Shown piece after piece: positions 43,194 to 51,870 of a stretch of 64,000 nt of DNA. Source of the DNA: Rhodosorus marinus (taxonomy: Eukaryota > Rhodophyta > Stylonematophyceae > Stylonematales > Stylonemataceae); the NCBI GenBank assembly GCA_029953675.1, contig JAMWBK010000010.1, positions 806,001 through 870,000 on the forward strand, read 5' to 3'. A model generated the notes under the pieces. The model was given only the letters and a program-made list of their open reading frames with translations. It searched no databases and was not told the DNA's origin. Position numbers and translations under genes: made by a program. Numbering within the stretch: position 1 is the stretch's first letter; the number at the start of each line of letters is the position of its first letter.

Positions 43194-45594
43194 TCAAGCG
43201 GAAACCAGAACTTTGCTTGTAAGGCTTTGAAGGTTCTTGTTCCGAACATGGTTAGACGCCTCCTCAAACTTGTTTTTCTCCGTCATCATCTGCACAAACT
43301 CATCGTAGTCAATAACTCCGTCGTTATTTAAGTCTGCTTCCCTCACAATTTCGGCAGCCGCTTCCTCCTGAACTCCAATATCCTTGAGCGCATCCAGAAC
43401 CTCATCAACCGTAATGCTTCCGTCGCCATCCTTATCGAACTTCTTGAACGCATAGCGGAAGTTGTCCGCCGTGTTCACCTTTTTCAGATCGGTAGTTGCA
43501 GTCAAAAATTCTTCATAGTCTATGGTTCCGTTTCCTGTTTGGCACATCGAACAACCATGGGGTCAAAAGCCGTGGACTTCGTTCGCGCTCGACCGTTAAT
43601 ATGCAGTCTACTGAGTAGCTCATTGGAGCTGTGCGGGAACGCTAGCATGCACTACCTACGTAATGTAGTGCATACGCCAAGGATAACTCAGGCCGAACAG
43701 GAAATCTTACCGTCCAGATCGAAAGTCTTCCACATATCCAAAAGCTCAGATTCGGCCACCTTGTTCCCTAGCTTTTCAAGAGCAGCTCTCATTTCCTCCA
43801 GGGTGATTGTTCCCGATCCATCCAAATCGACCTCGTCGAATGCCTGCACCGCCAAACATGTCGTGGAGAGGGAAAGGAAACGGGTCAGGATCGAACACTC
43901 GTGACTAGAGTCGTATCAGGATCCCTTTTCATTGTAGAATCTGACCTTCCGGACAGCCCGTAGGTCTCCCTCGTCCATGTTGCAAGCCATTAGCTGGAGC
44001 GCCTTCTTCTTGAACTTGTTCATTTCGTTGAACTGGTGGAGGTTATCTAGAACCGACGCCACCAACGGTTTGTCCGTAGCGGTACCATCCTCTCTCATCC
44101 AACGGTGTCCTACGAGCGGGAATCACGAGAAGGACATCTTTCAACTAAGCATCAACGGACGTAAAAGACCATCCGCAGCTTTAATCGCTCACCAAGCATT
44201 TCTTTGGCTTCTGGTCTTTGGGCCGGGTCCCAGGTCAACATAGTGCGCACACACTCCTTGGCGTCCTCCGATATGTGCGGCCAAGGCTCTTTTTCCAGGT
44301 TGTAGTGCCCACGCAGAGTCATACGCAGAATTTCTTCGTCGGTTCTGCCGTAGAAGGGAACTTTTCCCGATAGCAATATGTACAAAACGACTCCTGTGCG
44401 TGACACAGAGGGCTTTTTCAGAACCATTTCCCCCGGGTAGGAGGATCGTGATGGGCTTATACGTTGCATGCTCGTAACATCTCAGCAGCGTGCTCTTTAT
44501 GCCCGAATTAAATCAACCGAGTAAGTCCTCAGTTAATTTGGTTCTGCCGTTCGAACGGCAGAACCAAATTTCAAGTGGTGCCCATAGAAGTCATTACCTG
44601 CGGACCATATATCGGCCTTATGGGTGTATTTACCCTTAATAACCTCTGGCGCAATGTACATTGGAGTTCCGCAGGGGTCGGAGAGGAAGTCCGGTCCTTT
44701 GTAGAAGCAAGATAAACCAAAATCTGTAGCTTTCAAATTCGCGCTTTCCCGATTCGAGTCCAGCAGGAAGTTCTCAGGTTTCAAATCCCTGTGCACAACA
44801 CCCCGTGCATGACAGTGTTCGACCATCTCCAGCATCTGACGGCACAAGTTTGCGCAATCCTTCTCAGAATACTTTCCTGTGCGAGCTTGAAGTATGTTCA
44901 ACGCGTGAGCAAAGTCCCGGGTGAGCATCAAGTGGGAGTCGCTGACCTTGGGCAATAACACGCTCGAACAGATCCCCGCCTGTGCAGAGCTCCAGGACAA
45001 TATGAACATTATCTGCGTCCTCGTAGGCTCCAAAAATTTTGACAATATTGCTATGCCCAGAAACAGCCTCCATGATCAAGATCTCGTTCCGAATATCATC
45101 AATATCTGTCTTTGCCATGATCTTCCCTGTAGCCGAGTGATCCTGGCAAGTTCAGCATGTCTCCCATGCCTAGGTGAAGAACTGCTCTCGATCACAAACC
45201 TTTGCTTATTGTCTTGATTGCTACGTTCTGCTGTGTCCTCTTGTGCGTGCCTAGGTAACACGTACCGAAGGAGCCTTCCCCAAGCAGTTTTCCAAAGTCA
45301 TACACCTCATATATGGCTTCAGTATGTTTGTCCAATACCTTTAAGCGAGAGTTTCAAACAAAAGCCCAACTAGTTCAGTAAGATCCAGCGCTACAGGAGC
45401 CCATATTTCGGATATCAAAGTACCGTGACAGCATATTTCTTCGGCTTGGACTGAGTCTTAGGGATTATCCCAATGTTCATGAAATTCTTGGGCTCCCTCG
45501 TGCTAGTACTCTTCCCAGCGGCGCGTTTCCCAGCCTTCCCTTCTGCCTTACCTTTCCGTCCGCCATTGCGTCCTCTTGACTGCTCGTTACCCAT
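43194..45594 (-). CDS. CDPK: Calcium-dependent protein kinase (CDPK)
   Basis: Eight exons in phase (transcript order): 45594-45424, 45338-45200, 45126-44947, 44876-44598, 44393-44193, 44109-43946, 43843-43711 and 43534-43194; 535 residues. N-terminus MGNEQSRGRNGG is a myristoylation-type start followed by a very basic stretch. Kinase domain: GKLLGEGSFGTCYLGTHKR, VAIKTISK (catalytic Lys), HRDLKPEN, DFGLSCFYKG, GTPMYIAPEVIKG, and WDPAQRPEAKEML. A junction segment (LHQFNEMNKFKKKALQLMA) should be autoinhibitory. Four EF-hands follow: DLDGSGTITLEE, DLDGNGTIDYEE, DKDGDGSITVDE and DLNNDGVIDYDE, all with good calcium ligands. Calcium binding relieves autoinhibition in this family. CDPKs occur in plants, algae and alveolates, not in animals or fungi, which constrains the organism. 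Confidence 0.96.
44535..44570. repeat. Perfect 36-bp palindrome in a CDPK intron
   Basis: The left half AATTTGGTTCTGCCGTTC is followed at once by its exact reverse complement, with no spacer. It lies in the intron between the fourth and fifth coding exons of the CDPK (44394-44597), about 30 bases from the fourth exon's donor site. In RNA it would form an 18-bp hairpin limited only by loop strain. Confidence 0.9.
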
Positions 45595-45961
45595 CCTGAA
45601 AACCCACCTATCAAGCTCGCCCAAATAAAAAAAGAGCAGTAAAGCCGTGTCTCGAGAACCCCTCAACGACCCCCCGGTCAATCTATTAAGAGAGATTCAA
45701 ATTCAAACCCGGGTCGTCATCATCACAAGCTTAACAAAAACATCCTCGTTAGCCCGACATACTCCTTCCTCGCTGTTCGAAAGGTAGACCAGACTTTCCA
45801 CACTCGCTCCCAAATCGAAAAAAAAATTGAAAAAAAGTGCTTGCCCTACACACCTCCCCTCCCAGCACAGCACCTAAGAAAAAAAAATACAAGGGTCTCA
45901 AAGCTACTTTGCTCAACTTTCCAGAATCTCAAGCCTTCACCTCCTCCACCACCTACCCCTT

Positions 45962-45989
45962 CACACACACACACATACACACACACAAA
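45962..45989. repeat. CA microsatellite
   Basis: Interrupted run of CA dinucleotides, broken once by a T. It lies upstream of the minus-strand CDPK. Confidence 0.8.
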
Positions 45990-47188
45990 CGCCTAGGTAG
46001 TCCCCGGTTATGCACACTTCACCCCCTCCTCAAACAATAAAAACTACTTTCCAACTCATCCCCATCTCCTGCCATCACACATCCTAAAAGAGTCCCACGT
46101 CAAACCAACCCCTCTCTCCCTCCCCCTCACCCTCCCCGCCCATTTATTTTAAAAAACAATTCCCATCCGTATCTACCATTCATTTTAAAAATATTTTTGG
46201 CAATATAGCCCTTTTTTCTTGCTATAAGTAAATATAAGTAAAACAGTACTTTTCATTTTTCCCATCAAAAACTTTTCTTTCAACTTTTAGAAGAAAATGC
46301 AGGTGCTGATTCTCGTGCAGTGAATTCTTTCCAACGGATCTGAATGAATTTCAGTTTATCCCTTTCAAAATTAGTTAAATTCCTTTATAGCACTTATTTG
46401 GTGTTTGCCTATTCCCCCCACCCCCCCCCCCACCCCTCGTCTTCTCTCGGTAAGGTAATTTCTTTTCGTTTATTGGTTGGTTAGAGGCGCTTATCGGGAT
46501 GATCAATCAGTCAAAAAGATGATAAATAGTTACGTATTTTCAAGATAGAGGGAGATCTTGACTGACTATCATCTTGATTGCTATGCGCTTTTGCAATGTG
46601 TAGTGGATGAATCTTGGAAGGGCGTGATGAAGGATCGCACAACCAACGAAGCAGGGTCACTTTGCGTCTGATCTTCTCCAAAGTCTACAATCTTGGGTTT
46701 TACTGTGAAACTAGCAACCCCGGATCGTGTACGCTCTTGGGTGCAATTATCTGACATGCTACCGCCCCTGTCTGTATGGTACTAGCCCGTGCCCTCCTTG
46801 CCATCACCCCACCTTCAGAACTCCCATGACCACAGCGGTGGAGTTTGTACATTCTGTACCGAGGATCCATTGAACGAAGCATTGAAGATATAGTTCTCGT
46901 TGTTTTTTTGCGCCCTGCAGTAAATGCTACTAGTCCTTCCCTTATCCTACATGAACTTTGCTATCGCTTCTCAACATAAGTCTTCTCAACATAAGTCTTC
47001 TCGTGGATCGATCGAATTCAGATCCGACGGTTTCATTTCAACAAAGTGCGGGCCTCTATCGCACACGACAGTGAGATCCGCTTCCTTTAATCAAACAGTT
47101 GATCGTTTATCGTTTATGTGATCATCTTTCTCAAATATTGTGTTATGAATAATTTTGATCAATAAAAATGTCATGGATCGTTTTTTTT

Positions 47189-47800
47189 GTGGGACACGAA
47201 AGATCCCCCTTTTTTATAGGGTTCGATTGTGCGTTCCCCTTTGTTTTTAGTTTTTGGGCGCATAAGCCTTGGGCTCTGCCGTTTGGAGATAGATGACGCG
47301 TGTTTTTTTTGGAATGCTCTGTTTTTAAAGGGTACATATTCTATTTGATGGAATACAGCTTTTTTGCCCCTTTTTAGAGGGCTCGATGGTGTGTTCTCGT
47401 TTTGTTTTAGTTTTTGGACGCATTCTTCACGCCCTCTCGGGCGTGTTGCCATTTGGAGGTAGATGACGTGATTTTTTTGGAATGAGCCGTCCGTCTTAGA
47501 AAAACTTTTTAGAAGGTACATATTTTATTTGATGGAATACAGCTTTTTTATGGGACATGAAAAAGGGCCCTTTTTGGAGGTTTTCGGGGTTCCCAATTCT
47601 GATTTTGTTTGTTTTTAAGTTTAGTTAAGCGTATTCTGTCACGAAGACGCGCGCGGTGAGTTTTCAGAATGTTGTGATTTGAATACTTTTTTAAGGGTAA
47701 AAATGAACTCTTGATGTCATGCGTGCATAGAATTGCGTGATGTTTCGTGGGACATGAAAAGCGCCTTTTTTGGACTGGTTCATGGAATTTGTTTGTTTGT
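47189..47800. repeat. Diverged tandem repeat, about 160-200 bp units
   Basis: Recurring landmarks: GGGACA(C/T)GAAA near 47190, 47552 and 47749; TTTAGTTTTTGG near 47246 and 47406; GGTACATATT(C/T)TATTTGATGG at 47331 and 47515 (offset 184); GATGACG near 47293 and 47464. At least three, probably four, imperfect copies. The repeats carry T-runs and no credible ORF. Confidence 0.65.
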
Positions 47801-48149
47801 AGTTTTTAGATGCTTTGTGATGCAAAGTGTTTGGCAAAAGCACATGAAAGGCGGTTTAGGGCCAGCTTGGCTTGGAGCCCAACGGCTCCAAGCAGGTGCC
47901 TAGTAGTGCTGAATAACGTTGGGCAAGGGATGCCCCCAGCGGAGATATGGAGAATGTTGGTGGCAACTACAGGGGTTCAAGGATTCCGATAGGAACGTGA
48001 TGTTGCTGACAGTCATTGCCCGGTGAAATCTACTAGGCGGTAATCAACTCTGTTTGTTGTTTTCTTCTGTTGGTTTTTGTTTATGCCCTCCTGACCTAGG
48101 TATCAATCGTCCAACCATAACACATGGAAGGAATCTTTATATCCAGGGC

Positions 48150-49100
48150 CTATGACAGCTTTTTGAGACTACACTGATCCACCCACACCTTTCGGTTCGA
48201 GTTCGTCTTAATGATAAATTCGTATTGTCCCTTCTCAAGAGTCCTGAACACATTTCCCTCCCACGTCCAGTTGCGGACGATCCCTGGCATTCCCTTGTTC
48301 CTCACAATCAGAGTATGGCCGCGAAAGACGAACATTTGCAATGGCCCCTCTCCCCTTGTGAAGCACGAAAACCGAAACGCCGTATTCCCTTCCAGGACAA
48401 CATTCTGAAGCATTCGTGCACTTTTTCCGTTGAGCTCGACAGCATAGGGAGGATTGTAAGTCGGACTGCTAACGTACTTTGCTCCATTGATGTTGAACCA
48501 AGCAGCTGACTTGTAGTCAAACTTGTTGTTCCTAAAGTACTCACCATTGCTTGGCTTCGACAGCACTAGATACTCTTTCAAAAAACAATCATCGACGAGT
48601 CCACTACCCGTCGATTGTACCTTAAACCTGTGCTTCGCCTTGAACTTTGTCTTAAACCTGATTTGCACTTTTTTGTATGAACCGCGTCCCGTGAATTGCC
48701 GTCTGGCAACTTCGCTCTTTCCTTTCTCTACCACAAGGTTCAGCTTTCCCGATCCCTTGTAGTAGCATCCGTACAACCAAATCCTGTAACGATCCAGTGC
48801 CTTCTTCTGCGTAACCACGTTGGGAAGTTTCAAGGCATATTTCCCGCTCCGAGCTTGACTCGAATCAAACTCACTCGTCGTCGTCATCGACCACTGCTGT
48901 GTTCTTTTCTCAAATCCACCGTTGGATAAATAATTCCCGCTTGAGTCCGGAAGATCCAGAGGCAGGTCGTTCACTGGGTCAATAAACCTCCTAGAGACCT
49001 CGTTTCGTTGCATATCGTCACTAGCCAGGACGAGATATCCTCCCGCTAAGAACACGATGCTGACAAAGCGGATAAAGTATATTTCCGAAGACCTCACCAT
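48150..49100 (-). CDS. Secreted protein with two tandem beta-sandwich-like modules (shared with the 51.9-kb protease)
   Basis: A single-exon gene of 316 residues. The ATG at 49100 (context ACC ATG G) is chosen because it opens a signal peptide: hydrophobic core IRFVSIVFLAGGYLVLAS. After a short spacer come two related modules, residues about 55-176 and 186-316. Shared landmarks: GNYLSNGGFE / GEYFRNNKFD at the start; a Trp; GKYALKLP / PYAVELNG; GCYYKGSGKLNLVV / SCFTRGEGPLQMFV; and the end DDCFLK / WVDQCSLKK. Each module has exactly two Cys (112 and 172; 246 and 310), suggesting one disulfide per module. The pattern recalls CBM4/9-like carbohydrate-binding folds, but that is inference. The same modules form the C-terminus of the protease encoded 2.8 kb upstream on the same strand. 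Likely extracellular. Confidence 0.72.
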   Translation of the reverse strand: MVRSSEIYFIRFVSIVFLAGGYLVLASDDMQRNEVSRRFIDPVNDLPLDLPDSSGNYLSNGGFEKRTQQWSMTTTSEFDSSQARSGKYALKLPNVVTQKKALDRYRIWLYGCYYKGSGKLNLVVEKGKSEVARRQFTGRGSYKKVQIRFKTKFKAKHRFKVQSTGSGLVDDCFLKEYLVLSKPSNGEYFRNNKFDYKSAAWFNINGAKYVSSPTYNPPYAVELNGKSARMLQNVVLEGNTAFRFSCFTRGEGPLQMFVFRGHTLIVRNKGMPGIVRNWTWEGNVFRTLEKGQYEFIIKTNSNRKVWVDQCSLKKLS

Positions 49101-51090
49101 GGTGCTTGGATACAGCTTCAACTCTAGAAACCACCACGAGCAATACCCATGCAGCCTCAATCGGCACCCCCTGCCTCCCACTGGTGCGAGCGCCGCATTC
49201 CTTTAATACCTTTTCGGAAACATACCTACTGTTACAACTCAGCTGTGAGACGAACCTATCTAAAAAAAACTGCCTTCAGCGCCCACTACGTAATACAAGG
49301 AGTACACAACAGCCAAGGAGTCGACAGTGAAACATCCTCTAATACTCCGAACTCGTCGATTCCTAATCCTGGCTGTCATCTAGAACAAATCTGCACTTCT
49401 TCCAGATTTTGTCAGTTTTGAGGTGAAAACTGGAGAACCAGCATAAAAGCCAAACAACTCTCTGCATGAAATAGATCCGGTTAGCTCCATTTTGACGAGA
49501 CAACTCCTATCCAAAGCAAGCACGCCGACTCCCAGTCAGCAAACTGGTCTGCTTAACGCGCAACCCCTCCAGCAGCTTTTCCCAAATATTTATTTACTCA
49601 ATACAACCTCCGCCCGCGTAGCAAACAACTCGAAAGGGGGGGAAGGGGTACAAACAAAATTGTCCCTAACATACACGGAAGGGGTTCTCAGCTTTTACGA
49701 ACGGGGAATTGTTAAGCAATCCGAGGTTTTAAGGGGTCTGACTGAATTCATTCGAAAATTTTTTTTAAGGGGTCTGACTGAATTCATTCGAAAAAAATTT
49801 ATTTAGGCAATTCGATACACGAGTGAGAACGTTGAATATTTAAAATACAAAAATTAGTAGCAACTATTCCCCTCCTCAGAAAAGCTCCATATTTTACTAA
49901 AATTCCCAACGAGCACTGGAAACGGAAAAAATAGACAGGAAATTTCGTCGTGTCGATTGATGTTATAAAACAATAATATTTCGAGCAGTGCTTCAAAATA
50001 TTACATAATTGCATTCATGCGGAGGATGTCAGTCCAATCAACATCAATGCCTGGTACGCGTTGATATTGAAATAAAATTGTTTTAGACAGAGCTTGTCTT
50101 TTCTGAGGTTTAATAAGTAAATTGTAGGAAAAAGCGACGTTCTAGAAATTTGTCTCATTCTAAATTTTATCCAGAACAAAGAAAATAAGTAGAAAAGGGA
50201 CTCCGCGTTGTTTGCTCTTGAAATATTTGAGTAAAAAAGGAGAAATACGTATTCTCCCTTTTTATATTAAAACTAGGATTGTATAAACGTATGGAAGTTG
50301 ATTGGCCGAAAATGGAAGTGTATTGAAACACAGCGAAATTCAATGGCTTCGCCCTCCGCAGTGGATTCAACCAATACCCTACACTCGTTCAGGTTTTTTG
50401 GTTATATTTAAGTGGATATGGACTGGCAAAAAAAATTGACCTTCTCGGTGATAAGCCTTCGTTGGAGACTGTTTATTCGCTACACCGACGGTGAGAAGTT
50501 AGTTCTGTGGGCATAATCCGAAGCATGTGGTGAAAGCTCTTGGCTGTCTGTTAAGATCACACTAAAGGGGACTGACCTCCTTTGCACTGGCGGTCGAGTG
50601 CTAGAGAAAAATTTGGCTGATAATCAGAGCAATGTGCGAACCCCAGGCCCAAATAATCCATTGCCACGGATTTGTACATAGAACCCCGGGGCGTGGATGC
50701 TGTGTGTAGGCCAAACCCCATATAGCCATCAAGAGTCAAGTGATCGTCGTCACCTTCGTTTAGTATCAGTGGAGACTGGTGTAGATTTTTTTTTTGCGCC
50801 CAGGGTGCTCAAGTCGCTTTTGGTATGCCTTACCGTATCTGAGGGCCAACTTTCGACAGAATAAAGAGAAAGGGAGGGTCCCCACGACCTAAAGCTGCAC
50901 ATTTCAAACCTCCACAATAGACACGTAAGAACCGTGCCGGGGAGAAAAGAGACTGAGCACATTCCGTCTGCACAACTGTTGTTATGTATGTCAAGAATAT
51001 GATAATGAGGCAACGTCCTCCGTTCACTTCGGAAGCACTTGGGGATCATTTGCTCATACAACGGGAGTGATGAGCCATCAAAGGCGTACC
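49101..51090. other. Intergenic region
   Basis: Upstream flank of the 316-residue secreted protein, AT-rich from 49.7 to 50.4 kb, including the 36-bp tandem duplication at 49.73-49.79 kb. An ORF at 50750-51139 (minus) overlaps coding-like sequence but is not supported alone. Confidence 0.35.
49727..49794. repeat. Tandem duplication of about 36 bp
   Basis: TTTTAAGGGGTCTGACTGAA and its continuation ATTCATTCGAAAA occur twice back to back, starting at 49727 and 49763, essentially identical, so recent. Confidence 0.85.
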
Positions 51091-51426
51091 TCAGGACGTT
51101 GAAATGCTCGAAACGCCGTTGTATTCTTGGGCAGCGCATGCTCCCAGCAGAAGAGAGTCATCATCCATTCCAAGGATCTGCGTTGGTGAAAAAATATCCC
51201 TAAATGGATTCTGAAGAGTAGAAGCATGGGCCTCGTTCTGTCCCTTGGCTACCGCCGTGCGAACCATAAAATGGACGTCATGTTCTATGGATCCTTTGGA
51301 AGAGATGATTAGATGGAGAATGAGATCTTGCTTTCTGCGCGGCCGTTCAGCTGGTGCTTTGAAATTATGGTCAGGACCTTCATGTAACGCATCCGCAAAA
51401 CGACAGGCTTGAAGGTTAGTCGGAGT
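51091..51426 (-). CDS. Coding-like open frame of unknown function (probable exon)
   Basis: A 111-codon open frame ending at a TGA (51091-51093) with no ATG near its start, so it is easy to miss. It reads like protein: NLQACRFADALHEGPDHNF, RRKQDLILHLIISSKG, HDVHFMVRTAVAKGQNEAHA, STLQNPFRDIFSPTQILGM and DDDSLLLGACAAQEYN. A strong donor-like GTAAGT lies just upstream, but the matching acceptor is unclear. Possibly the terminal exon of a minus-strand gene whose other exons lie at 51.4-51.8 kb. No family recognised. Confidence 0.3.
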   Translation of the reverse strand, partial: TPTNLQACRFADALHEGPDHNFKAPAERPRRKQDLILHLIISSKGSIEHDVHFMVRTAVAKGQNEAHASTLQNPFRDIFSPTQILGMDDDSLLLGACAAQEYNGVSSISTS

Positions 51427-51870
51427 CTTTCAACTTACGCTGTGACTTGGGCTTCGTGGTCCCAGCTTCTACACGACGAAAGAACATTACCACCTGCCAG
51501 TCTCAGAAGGAGGCTGCAACATGCATTCGGTAGGGGTTAACTTGTGGTAAACAGGGCGGGGTGGAACTTGGTGAGAGGATCACGGTCGTGGACGTTCAAA
51601 ACAAAATGACCCACAAAGTCATGGCGTTCGCAAGGGGAATGACACAAATCATTATTCATCAAGAGACGTAGGGATGGGCGCCGCTCAGCAGCCGTAGACT
51701 TTTGAATTCAGCGTCTTCATGGGAACTCGTGAGCACGGAAGCCCATCTGATCAGCAATGAGAACTCTCTGGAAAATTCTTCATTGACTTTTTAGTTGGGC
51801 GGTAAAGACCTCCCGCCGTGTATGTCCTTTCATTATTAACGCATCAGAGATGTACAAATCTATCTACAGG

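Larger units (their letters stand above)
45595..48149. other. Long intergenic stretch with simple and tandem repeats
   Basis: No supported gene in 2.5 kb. It contains a CA-rich microsatellite (45962-45989), C-rich runs near 46.42 kb, a short direct duplication near 46.97 kb (CTTCTCAACATAAGT twice) and the tandem repeat block at 47.19-47.80 kb. ORFs at 47143-47521 (minus) are repeat-derived. Confidence 0.45.
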
